This document shows, piece after piece, positions 36,168-44,846 of a stretch of 64,000 nucleotides of DNA (the stretch's first letter is position 1; each line of letters starts with the position of its first letter). This stretch comes from PALSA-350 sp963796145 (GTDB lineage: Bacteria; Acidobacteriota; Terriglobia; Terriglobales; Acidobacteriaceae), in contig CAWCKO010000075.1 in NCBI GenBank assembly GCA_963796145.1, forward strand, positions 107,796-171,795, in the 5' to 3' direction. A program made the position numbers and the translations under genes. The notes beneath the pieces were generated by a model. It did no database searches. It worked only from the letters and a program-made list of their open reading frames with translations, and was not told the DNA's origin.

Positions 36168-36356
36168 CTAATCAACGTAGCCATCAAACGACAGCTTTCC
36201 CGCTTGCTTCTTCATAAGATTCTCAAAGCGTTTATGCGCGACGATCTCGCTAAGTGCAATGTGAATGGCTTCCGTTCGCGATTTAACTCCCAGAATCTTG
36301 GCCGCTTCGTCTGCCAGATGGGTATCGAGTCGGATCGAAGTCACTATTACAGCCAT
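36168..36356 (-). CDS. VapB-like type II antitoxin, orphan
   Basis: 62 residues from the ATG at 36356, with AAGGA about 10 nt upstream; a start three codons earlier is possible. The sequence TSIRLDTHLADEAAKILGV, then RTEAIHIALSEIVAHKRFENL, matches the VapB antitoxin family: a short ribbon-helix-helix-like DNA-binding part followed by a toxin-binding tail. VapB normally precedes a PIN-domain VapC toxin by a few bases, but here the gene runs into the end of the threonine aldolase gene and no PIN protein is present on either side. Either a relic or an antitoxin acting on a toxin elsewhere. Confidence 0.65.
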   Translation of the reverse strand: MAVIVTSIRLDTHLADEAAKILGVKSRTEAIHIALSEIVAHKRFENLMKKQAGKLSFDGYVD

Positions 36357-36481
36357 AGCACACATTCCTTTACATATACATTACGCCGTTTAGATATATA
36401 CGAGTCCACTAGCTAGTGTAGTGCGTCACACAGATGCACGTTTATCTCGCAATGTAATAAAGCGCATGCGATTGCCCTGCC

Positions 36482-36551
36482 ACGAACCCGGGTGCCCCAT
36501 ATCTCGCTCGTTTTTCGCGAGATGTGGGGGGCGACCGTTGGTCGCCCCTTT
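36482..36551. terminator. Double hairpin: dispersed CATATCTCGC repeat plus a 9-bp terminator-like stem
   Basis: 36495-36507 (CCCCATATCTCGC) pairs with 36517-36529 across a T-rich loop. Immediately after, GGGGCGACC (36528-36536) pairs perfectly with GGTCGCCCC (36540-36548) around a 3-nt loop and is followed by TTTG. The first hairpin has a close relative at 59211-59243. It could terminate transcription from either side. Confidence 0.55.
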
Positions 36552-36580
36552 GTCATCCCGAGCGAAGTCGAGGGATCTAC
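36552..36580. repeat. Dispersed intergenic repeat of the TCATCCCGAGCGAAGTCGAGG type
   Basis: The sequence TCATCCCGAGCGAAGTCGAG and the following GGATCT match, from memory, a short element scattered through the intergenic DNA of many soil bacteria. Only one copy is seen here, so the repeat nature rests on recollection. Confidence 0.4.
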
Positions 36581-36677
36581 AGTTCAACGGACCTCTCCTG
36601 GAAATGTTTTCGACAGAGCGTAGCGCGGTGGGGAGCCTGCCCTGAGCAGTGGAGGGCCCTGCTGTTCCTTTCGGACA

Positions 36678-39575
36678 TCAAGGATGCAGCGCCCGCTGCA
36701 GGACCTCGGCCAGGTGCAGAGCCTTTCGCCCGGTAGCTTGAACGATCTGCTCGCGGCAGCTGAATCCATCGGAGACAATGAGCGTATCCGAATCCGCCTG
36801 CCGCACCGCCGGCAAGAGCACCCGTTCGCCAATCGCTTGTGAAACCGCGTACTTCTCCTTCTCAAAGCCGAAGGGCCCCGCCATTCCGCAGCATCCTGCG
36901 TCGAGAGTCTTCAACTCCGGACCCATTCTGCGAAGCAATGCCTCTTCATCGGTCATCTTCATGATTGCTTTGTGATGGCAATGCCCGTGCAGGAGCACCT
37001 TTTCCGTGAGTTGTGGAGGCTGATACCCGGCAGCATGGTGTTGCAGAAATTCGCTGAGCAGGAAAGTCTGCCGTCGCAGGCGGTCCGCGCGCGGATCCTC
37101 GGGAAACAGGTTCCGCAATTCGTCGCGAAATACTGAAGCGCAGCTTGGCTCCAGGACTACGATCGGCAGGCCGGCGTCGATTTCAGGCGCAAGCACCTGC
37201 AGGATGCGCTGCAAATACAGCTTGGCCTTATCCAGCATCCCAAAGTCATAGAGCGGCCGCCCGCAGCAAAGATGATCTTGCGGAACCATCACACTGAAGC
37301 CCGCGTGCGTAAGTACTTCCCATGCAGCGCGGCTGGTCTCCGGCTTGAAGTAGTTGTTGAAGGTATCTGCCCACAAAACAACGCTTCCCCCCGAAGCATC
37401 AACCTGATGCTTGCGTGCCCATTGCTGAAAGCTGACGGTAGCGAGACGCGGCATCTGCCGCTGGGGCGCCAAGCCAAGCGCTTTCTGCATCAGGGCTTTC
37501 GAGGCGGCGCTTAGAAAATTGGTAGTGCGCGGGGCGAACGACCCCAGCTCCGCCCAGCGGTCGATCATGCCAAACGCATATGCATGCAGCGGGCGCCGCT
37601 TTCCCTCATAGTAATGCGACAGAAACTCAGCCTTATAGGTAGCCAGATCGACGTTGGCGGGGCACTCCGACTTACAGGCCTTACATGCCAGGCATAAGTC
37701 GAGCGCCTGTTTGACTTGTTCATTCTTCCAGCCACCCTCCACCACCTCGCCCTGGAGCAATTCGAAGAGCATGTGTGCGCGCCCGCGCGTACTATGCTCC
37801 TCTTCCAGGGTCACCATGTAACTGGGGCACATCGCACCACTGTCAAGCTTGCGGCAGGCTCCCAGGCCGATGCATCGCGCGGCGGCGCTCGCGAAGGAGC
37901 CGCCATCCTCAACAAACTTGAAATGTGTTTCCGGCTGGAGCGGTTTGTAGTCTGCTCCCAGACGCAGATTTTCCGTGGGCAAATAGGCATCCACCACCTT
38001 ATGCGGATTGAGCTTGTTCTGCGGATCCCAAACCGCCTTGAATTGGCGGAAGGCGTTCATCAGTTCGGGCCCGAACATTTTCGGTAGCAAGGCGCCGCGC
38101 GATTGCCCATCGCCGTGCTCGCCCGAGAGTGAACCCCCATAGCTCACCACCAGGTCCGCTGCCCTTTCAACAAACTCGCCGTATTTGCGGATGCCGGCCT
38201 CGCTTTGGAGATCAAAGCTGACGCGCATATGGATGCATCCGTGCCCGAAATGCCCGTAGAATGCCCCTTGATAGCCGTACTCGTTCATCAGGGCGCGAAT
38301 ATCGCGCAAATAGCCGCCCAGTTTCTCGGGCGCTACCGCCGCATCATCCCATCCTTCCCATTGCGGCGCCGCTCCTGGCGCAAACGCCGCTGCCCTCGGC
38401 CCCGATTCCCGCAGGTGCCACACATCTCGCGCTTCGGCCGGCGTGTAGAGCCGGATGTTGGGTGGATCGGGTACCTGCTTCAGTCGATCCATCAGTCGTT
38501 GCGCAAGAGCCCGCGCGTGGTCCGGATCATCAGAACCAAATTCAACCAGCACAATGCCGCGGCCCTCAGGAAGCAGATCGAGTTTGGGAGCGCCCTTGCG
38601 CCGCAACCCATCCACGATGCTTCCCTCGAACCCTTCAAAGCCGATCGGCTGGAAGCTCAGAACTTCAGGAACATGGTCTGCCGCAACAAAAGCATCTTGA
38701 TACCCGACTCCAACCAGCGCCCGATGCTGCGGGCTGGGGATCAGCTTGACCTTGGCTTCGAGCACCGTCACGCAAGTGCCCTCGGTCCCCACCAACGCGC
38801 GAGCCACATTGAATCGCTCGGGCAACAGGTCGTCGAGGTTGTATCCAGAGACACGGCGCGGAATCTGCGGAAATCGTGCCCGTATCTGATCGGCATATTG
38901 GTCGCCGATCGCGCGCAGCGCGGTGTAAATCTCCGCCGGCCGCCCTCCGGCGAGAAGGATGCGATCAAGATCCTCACCGGTCGTCGGGCCTACAGTCATC
39001 TGCGTTCCGTCGTACAGCAGAATCCGCAGCTCTTCGACATTGTCGACTGTTTTGCCGCCTAACAAAGAATGGGTGCCGCAGGAGTTGTTCCCGATCATGC
39101 CGCCGATGGTGCAGCGGTTGTGGGTGGAAGGGTCGGGCGCAAAGGTTAACTTGTAGGCTTCAGCCTGGTTGCGGAGTGTGTCGAGTACAACTCCGGGCTG
39201 CACGGTGGCAAATCCTCGCTTCGGGTCGAGCTCGAGGATCCGATTCATATACTTGGTGAAATCGAAAACCACTGCGACGTTGCAGCACTGGCCCGCCAGG
39301 CTTGTGCCTGCTCCGCGCGCCAGAACCGGGGCTCCGTATTTGCGGCAGGCCGCCATGGCAGCCACCACGTCATCCGCGTCGCGAGGTACAACCAACCCGA
39401 TAGGGATTTGGCGGTAATTCGATCCGTCTGTGGAGTACATGGCGCGGCTTCCACGATCGAAACGGACTTCACCCTTAACGCCCTGTTTTAGTTCCCTTTC
39501 GAGCTCAGCCGCTTCAGGAAAAGTATCGATGGGTTTTGCGTGGGAACTCAGCGGCAGCGGCGTGAGTATCTGCAT
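36678..39575 (-). CDS. FAD-linked oxidase / Fe-S oxidoreductase fusion (GlcD-GlcF-like; glycolate or D-lactate dehydrogenase type)
   Basis: 965 residues, with the two halves of a glycolate or D-lactate dehydrogenase fused. The N-terminal half is a VAO-type FAD-binding domain (PVLARGAGTSLAGQCCNVAVVFDF, GMIGNNSCGTHS) with an FAD-oxidase C domain (HFGHGCIHMRV, SGEHGDGQSRG). Then a [4Fe-4S] region appears with CIGLGACRKL, followed by CLACKACKSECP. The C-terminal heterodisulphide-reductase-like part has HLCCGRPLYD and CCGMAGPFG. It probably oxidises a 2-hydroxyacid and passes electrons to the quinone pool. The aminotransferase 8 nt upstream handles glyoxylate, which favours glycolate as substrate. 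No frame breaks. Confidence 0.9.
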   Translation of the reverse strand: MQILTPLPLSSHAKPIDTFPEAAELERELKQGVKGEVRFDRGSRAMYSTDGSNYRQIPIGLVVPRDADDVVAAMAACRKYGAPVLARGAGTSLAGQCCNVAVVFDFTKYMNRILELDPKRGFATVQPGVVLDTLRNQAEAYKLTFAPDPSTHNRCTIGGMIGNNSCGTHSLLGGKTVDNVEELRILLYDGTQMTVGPTTGEDLDRILLAGGRPAEIYTALRAIGDQYADQIRARFPQIPRRVSGYNLDDLLPERFNVARALVGTEGTCVTVLEAKVKLIPSPQHRALVGVGYQDAFVAADHVPEVLSFQPIGFEGFEGSIVDGLRRKGAPKLDLLPEGRGIVLVEFGSDDPDHARALAQRLMDRLKQVPDPPNIRLYTPAEARDVWHLRESGPRAAAFAPGAAPQWEGWDDAAVAPEKLGGYLRDIRALMNEYGYQGAFYGHFGHGCIHMRVSFDLQSEAGIRKYGEFVERAADLVVSYGGSLSGEHGDGQSRGALLPKMFGPELMNAFRQFKAVWDPQNKLNPHKVVDAYLPTENLRLGADYKPLQPETHFKFVEDGGSFASAAARCIGLGACRKLDSGAMCPSYMVTLEEEHSTRGRAHMLFELLQGEVVEGGWKNEQVKQALDLCLACKACKSECPANVDLATYKAEFLSHYYEGKRRPLHAYAFGMIDRWAELGSFAPRTTNFLSAASKALMQKALGLAPQRQMPRLATVSFQQWARKHQVDASGGSVVLWADTFNNYFKPETSRAAWEVLTHAGFSVMVPQDHLCCGRPLYDFGMLDKAKLYLQRILQVLAPEIDAGLPIVVLEPSCASVFRDELRNLFPEDPRADRLRRQTFLLSEFLQHHAAGYQPPQLTEKVLLHGHCHHKAIMKMTDEEALLRRMGPELKTLDAGCCGMAGPFGFEKEKYAVSQAIGERVLLPAVRQADSDTLIVSDGFSCREQIVQATGRKALHLAEVLQRALHP

Positions 39576-39583
39576 GGGGTCGC

Positions 39584-40753
39584 CTAGCGGTCTCCGGGCG
39601 CGAGGGATTGAAGCGCCGCCGTAACCCCACCCGGCTGGTGGGGTACTCCAGACAAGCGAAGGCCCATTTCGACTCCGCTGAGCGTTCCCGCCAGCATCAG
39701 GTCATTGAAGCTGCCAAGATGCCCGATGCGAAACACCGTACCGGCCAGCTTTGAAAGGCCGGCTCCGAGCGACATATCAAAGTTATCGAGGATAATCTTT
39801 CGCAACCGATCCGCATCATGGCCTGGTGGCATGAACACAGCCGTGAGCGAGCTTGAGTACTCACGCGGCTCTTCGCAGACAATTTCCAGGCCCCAGGTAC
39901 GCACCGCTGCGCGCGTCGCTTCCGCGTGCCGCTGATGACGGCGGAATACATTGGCCAGCCCTTCCTCCTGCAGCATCGCCAGTGCCTCCCGCAAGCCGTA
40001 AAGCAGCGTGGTTGCGGGGGTAAAGGGAAAATACCCGTTGCGGTTGGGTCCCAGCATCTCCTGCCAGTCCCAATAGGAACGCGGCAACTTGGCGCTCTTG
40101 TTTGCGGCCAGTGCCTTTTCAGAGATCGCGTTGAAACTCAAACCGGGTGGCAGCATGAGCCCCTTCTGCGAACCGGCAACGGTCACATCCACTCCCCACT
40201 CGTCGTGACGATAATCGATGGACCCGAGGGAAGAGATCGTATCTACCATCAGCAACGCTGGATGGTCGGACTGATTCATTTCCCGCCGTAGGTCTGCGAT
40301 CCCAGTGGTCACTCCGGTTGAGGTTTCGTTGTGCACCACCATGACTGCCTTGTAAGTGTGGCGCTCATCGGAGGCCAAGCGGGAAGCTAGTTCCGCAGCG
40401 GAAACGCCGCGCCGCCAGTTGCCCGGCACATAATCGACCACCAGGCCGAATCGCTCCGCGAGCTGCCGCCAGAGTAGCGAAAAATGTCCGGTCTCAAACA
40501 TCAGCACGCGGTCGCCCGCAGATAGCGTGTTGACGATGGCTGCTTCCCACGCTCCGGTTCCCGAGGCAGGATAGATGACCACCGGCCCGGCGGTTTGAAA
40601 AATGGGGCGGAGATTCTCCAGAACCTCGGAGCCTAACCTGGAAAACTCCTGGCTGCGGTGATCGATGACCGCACGATGCATCGCCCGCTGGATTCGATCG
40701 GGGACGTTGGTGGGCCCGGGGATTTGCAGAAAGTGGCGGCCGGCGCGTGTCAA
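39584..40753 (-). CDS. Serine/alanine-glyoxylate aminotransferase family (class V)
   Basis: 389 residues with the class V fold: IPGPTNVPDRIQRAM at the start, YPASGTGAWEAA, MVDTISSLGSIDYRHDEWGVDV with the PLP-binding Asp, and GSQKGLMLPPGLSF with the Schiff-base lysine. Such enzymes transfer the amino group of serine, alanine or aspartate to glyoxylate, giving glycine. It shares an operon (8-nt gap) with the glycolate-oxidase-like fusion downstream, making a short glycolate to glyoxylate to glycine route. The closest subfamily, by the DWQEMLGPNRNGYFPFTPATTLLYGL stretch, is serine-glyoxylate or alanine-glyoxylate transaminase; the donor is not resolved. Confidence 0.87.
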   Translation of the reverse strand: MTRAGRHFLQIPGPTNVPDRIQRAMHRAVIDHRSQEFSRLGSEVLENLRPIFQTAGPVVIYPASGTGAWEAAIVNTLSAGDRVLMFETGHFSLLWRQLAERFGLVVDYVPGNWRRGVSAAELASRLASDERHTYKAVMVVHNETSTGVTTGIADLRREMNQSDHPALLMVDTISSLGSIDYRHDEWGVDVTVAGSQKGLMLPPGLSFNAISEKALAANKSAKLPRSYWDWQEMLGPNRNGYFPFTPATTLLYGLREALAMLQEEGLANVFRRHQRHAEATRAAVRTWGLEIVCEEPREYSSSLTAVFMPPGHDADRLRKIILDNFDMSLGAGLSKLAGTVFRIGHLGSFNDLMLAGTLSGVEMGLRLSGVPHQPGGVTAALQSLAPGDR

Positions 40754-40842
40754 GATGACCGGATTCTAATTGATTGCGAGCAGCGTTCGCGACCATCTAT
40801 AGTGTAAGCCCGTGTACTGAGATACGAGGTGGGCGCGCACGC

Positions 40843-43613
40843 ATGTCGGCTGATCCGGGTTCCACAATGCAGCGCCGGGACTTCCTGAAGCTCACCGGCG
40901 CGATGACGGCCTTGAGTCTCACGGGTCGTGCCCTTGCCGGTCCAAGCCCGCGGATGTCGAGTCATCGTTGACGCTCAAGAACCATGCTCATCCGGTGATC
41001 CCGTCCATTGGGCGGCGGGCCAACTTCGGAAGGCTCTGATCGCGAAGGGTGCGATCTGCGAAATCGTCCCGTCACTGGATCGAGCCGTCGGGTCCACCTT
41101 TTCCGTCTTAGTTGCCAGTCCCGCCTCAACTCTGGCCCGAGACTTCCCGCAGGCCGGCGCAACGCTCGCCAGTCCTGAAAGTATCCGCCTCAGCCCCGGA
41201 ACACTCACAGGAGCTCCGGCGATCTGGGTCTCCGCGACCGGAACGAGGGGTTTCGTCTATGGGCTGCTCGAGCTGGCAGAGCGGGTGCAATCCAATTCCG
41301 ACCTGGCAACAGGATTGCATCTGGACCAGGCGCATCGAGGACCACCCCGCGAACCAGGTCCGAAGCGTCTCACGTTTATTCTGCAGCGAGGTTGAAGACA
41401 AGCCCTGGTATTACGATAAGGACTTTTGGCGCGGCTACCTGGATGTGCTCGCGGCGAGCCGGTTCAATCGCTTTAATTTTACTTTCGGATTGGGCTACGA
41501 CTTTCCTCGCGGAGTCACCGGCGACTACTTCCACTTCCCTTACCCATACCTGGTGGACGTCCCTGGATACGACGTGCGCGTGGTCCGGCTGGCCAATGAG
41601 GCGGGAGAGCAAAACTTGCCTCCATTTACCGCGGAAGAACGGGAAAAGAATCTTCAGATGTTACGTTTTATCGCCGCCGAGACCAGCGCCCGCGGGCTCG
41701 AATTCCAACTGGGCATCTGGACCCATGCTTACCAGTGGACGGACAGTCCTAACGCACATCACCGTATCGAAGGCCTTACACCCGAGACGCACGCGGCGTA
41801 TTGCCGTGACGCGCTGGGCATGCTTTTGAAGGCCTGCCCACAGATTCAGGGGCTCACGCTTCGCGTGCACGGGGAGAGCGGAATCCCGGAAGGCAGCTAT
41901 CCATTCTGGAAGACTCTGTTTGAAGCAATTTCGAGCTGCGGACGCAAAATCGAAATCGATATGCATGCCAAGGGAGTCAATCAGACCATGATTGACATGG
42001 CGGCGGATACGGGCATGCCGGTCAAGCTGGGAGCGAAGTATTCCGCGGAACACCAGAGTCTCGGCTATAACCAGGCAGACATCCGTGAACTGGAGATACC
42101 TGAGCCCAGCCGCATGGAAACCGGTGTTTTCAGCGTGAGCAATGGTGCCCGGCGATTTACGCGCTATGGTTATGCCGACTTCCTGGCGCAAGGCAGCCGC
42201 TATCAATTGTTGTTTCGCCTATGGCCGGGAACCCAGCGGCATCTGCTCTCTGGCGACCCGGAGATGGCCGCGGCTTTTGGACGAACCTCCAGCTTCTGCG
42301 GCGCGGCCGGGCTCGACATCATGGAACCTCTCAGCTTCAAAGGACGCGAAGGGTCTGGGCTGCCGGGCGGCCGTTGCGCTTACGCCGACGCATCCCTCAA
42401 TCCCGAAATCTGGCGATTGGGAGAAGTTTGAATACTTCTATCGTGTCTGGGGACGGTGCCTCTACAACCCGGACGCTGATCCGGAGGGCTGGCGCAGATA
42501 CCTGAAGAGTAATTTTGGACCTGGCGCGAACTCGGTCGAAACCGCTCTGGCAAACGCCAGCCGCGTTCTGCCCCTGGTGACCTCGGCTCACCTGGCTTCT
42601 GCTTCCAATCACGCCTATTGGCCCGAGATATACACCAACATGCCAATCGTTCTGGGGAGCGAAGCGTTCGCCCTACAGCGACACGCCTGCTCCGAAGTGT
42701 TTCGGAACCGTAAGCCCGCTCGATCCGCAGCTTTTTTCTACGATCGACGAGCACGCCGGGGACCTGCTCGCTGGCCGCTCGAATCCAAAATATTCACCGA
42801 TCGAAGTTGCCCAGTGGCTGGAGGACGCCACGGCAGCGTCCGCTCAGGCGCTGACCAGCGCGCGCCTGCAGGCAACGTCACACACTTCTCCTGAGTTCCG
42901 GCGGATGGAAGAGGACGTATTAATCCAGATTGGTTTGGGACGTTTCTTCGCGGCCAAGCTGCGGAGCGGGGTTTTGTTTGAAATCTATTCCAAAACCGGG
43001 AATGTGGAGGCCGGCAAACTGGCGCTGGCGAAATACCAGGAAGCACGCGGCGAGTGGGCTAGCGTGGCTGACCGAGCGAATAACGTTTACCATCCGGACA
43101 TTACTTACGGCAACGTTCCGATGCGGCGCGGTAGTTGGGTTGTCAGGCTCCCTGGTATCGATGGGGATCTTGGCTGGATGCGTCATAAGCTAGAGATGGA
43201 TGCGGTGGTTCTCGCGGCCGTTGGTCCCACGGTCAATATCGAGCGCTCGATTCAAGCCGCGACCGGCAGACCAACGCGCCCCTCGGTAAATTGCGCTCAC
43301 ACCCCGCCCACCAGCTTTCATCCTGGCCAGCCGCTCTCATTATCGTTGCGTCGGTCTCCGCGGCACATGATGCCTCAATGCTGTCCATCTCTACTATCGT
43401 CACGTCAATCAGGCAGAGCGTTGGCGATCCGTGGAAATGCAACGCAGCCACGATGGATACGCTGTTACCATTCCCGGGGATTACACGAATTCCGTCTACC
43501 CCTTGCAGTACTACTTCGTGCTTCAGCGCGGAACCGAGGCCGCGTGGTTCTTTCCGGCGTTCAACTCCAGCCTTTCGAATCAACCTTACTTTGCGATCGC
43601 GAAGAGGAGTTAG
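40843..43613 (+). pseudogene. Tat-exported glycoside-hydrolase-like protein, broken by about six frame shifts
   Basis: The remains of one large gene can be followed through successive frames. A Tat signal (MQRRDFLKLTGAMTALSL, in-frame ATGs at 40843 and 40867) is followed by a shift near 40945. A domain with ATGTRGFVYGLLELAERV follows, like the N-terminal domain of GH20/GH67/GH84 enzymes. After a shift near 41328 comes a long barrel-like stretch (RFNRFNFTFGLGYDFPRG, LTLRVHGESGIPEG). Further shifts lie near 42400 and 42725, then EEDVLIQIGLGRFFAAKLR, and two more shifts near 43350-43390. The C-terminal beta domain ends in YYFVLQRGTEAAWFFPAF. Several frames each keep good coding sense, so either recent decay or sequencing error explains it. 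Substrate unknown. Confidence 0.65.
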
Positions 43614-43725
43614 ACAGGTTGCAGAAAAAAAGGAGATTTCCGAAGCAGCGAAGTAAAGAACGGACGACTTTGCTGAGTTTATGTACGGGCTGAAGTGTGC
43701 GCGTGTAGAACCGGGATTTAAATTG

Positions 43726-43907
43726 AGTCCCGGAGGGACGCCTGAGAGTAGCCCAGGACGTTAGTCCTGGGTTTATTTGACGTGGGGTCGAAAGTCCCGC
43801 AGGGACGACTGAAGGTTATTTTCAGCCGTCCCTGCGGGACTGGATCAGGTTTCAAATTGTACCTAGGACTAACGTCCTGGGCTATTCTCAGGCGTCCCTC
43901 CGGGACT
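43726..43907. repeat. Nested palindromic element (outer 43-bp and inner 21-bp inverted repeats)
   Basis: Outer arms 43726-43768 and 43865-43907 are inverted copies with one mismatch. Inside them 43793-43813 and 43821-43841 are a second inverted pair with one mismatch around a 7-nt loop. Each outer arm itself contains two small palindromes (GTCCCGGAGGGAC and CCAGGACGTTAGTCCTGG), and the inner arms start with GTCCCGCAGGGAC, a variant of the outer unit. Short open frames on both strands here are a by-product. It looks like a REP/BIME- or MITE-type mobile intergenic repeat; no transposase is nearby. Confidence 0.85.
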
Positions 43908-43968
43908 GAGGTTGAGACTATCTGTAAACTTAAGGCGTCTGTTGAGGAACATATTGGAGCAGCCACAT

Positions 43969-44836
43969 ATGACATTAGTTAACGCGCGCAAGACTCGTCT
44001 GTCGCTCTTCCTTTCCTTGGTCGTCGCGGCCACGGTCTACTTGTCCGCGCAGCAATCCCCTCCTGCGCCCCGGCCGTGGAACCAGAACCCGAATGGCATG
44101 CATGTTTACCTCCAGGCGGGGCTTAAGACCCATCAGGTGGGCCAGCATGACTACCCACAGTTTCTTGCTGATTGGAGCAAGATACTGACTGAGCATGGAG
44201 CTATCGTCGACGGTTCTTTGCACCAGCCCAGCGCGGCCGAGCTTGAGAATACCGACGTCCTGGTGATCTATAAGGGAGACGACGGCTACATGAGCGATAG
44301 CGCAAGGCAAGCACTTGAAGCCTTCGTCAAACGCGGCGGCGGTATCGTTAGTCTCCACGATTCCCTGTGCGGTCCGGACCCGGCTTATTTCGCGACCCTG
44401 GTCGGCGGCGCGAAAAAGCACGGCGAAGTGAACTACACGCTGGGTGCAGACATTCCCTATACCATCGTGGACAAAGCCAACCCCATCATGCAGGGCATGT
44501 CAGACATTACGATTTTCGATGAAGCGTTCTTCACCATGACATGGGCCAAGGATCCACCCATCCACCTGCTGGCGACGGCGGTGATTCCGGGGACTCCGAG
44601 CGCGGGTACGCACAAGGGCGAAGTGGCGCCCCAGATCTGGACTTATGAACATACGCTTGACGGCGGGCAGCCCGGCACGCGCGTTCGTCTGGATGCAGGG
44701 GCATACCTATGCCAACTTTGCCAATCCACAAATCCAAACCATGTTGCTTCGAGGTATCGCATGGGCCGGAAAAAAGCCGGTGGATGAGCTTGTAAACTAT
44801 AAGCCCCCGGTGCGAAAGGTATCCACTCCCTACTAG
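43969..44836 (+). CDS. ThuA-like domain protein, secreted (one frame break)
   Basis: About 289 residues. A signal segment (LSLFLSLVVAATVYLSAQQ) precedes a ThuA (trehalose-utilisation-like, glutamine-amidotransferase-like) domain. LVIYKGDDGYMSD, GGGIVSLHDSLCGP and FFTMTWAKDPPIHLLAT are typical of acidobacterial and bacteroidetal ThuA proteins. An extra C near 44673 (CAGCCCGGCA) shifts the frame; the next frame gives ARAFVWMQGHTYANFANPQIQTM and runs to a stop at 44836, the normal ending. The ATG at 43969 has GGAG about 10 nt upstream. Function unproven; ThuA proteins are linked to sugar metabolism. A second, intact member lies at 55196-56062. Confidence 0.8.
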
Positions 44837-44846
44837 GACAGGCGCG

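Noticed and set aside
38205..39062. A 285-codon plus-strand open frame
   Set aside because: Antisense to the FAD/Fe-S fusion, which is intact and well conserved.
43718..43982. Two short open frames on opposite strands
   Set aside because: They lie inside the nested palindrome and reflect its symmetry.
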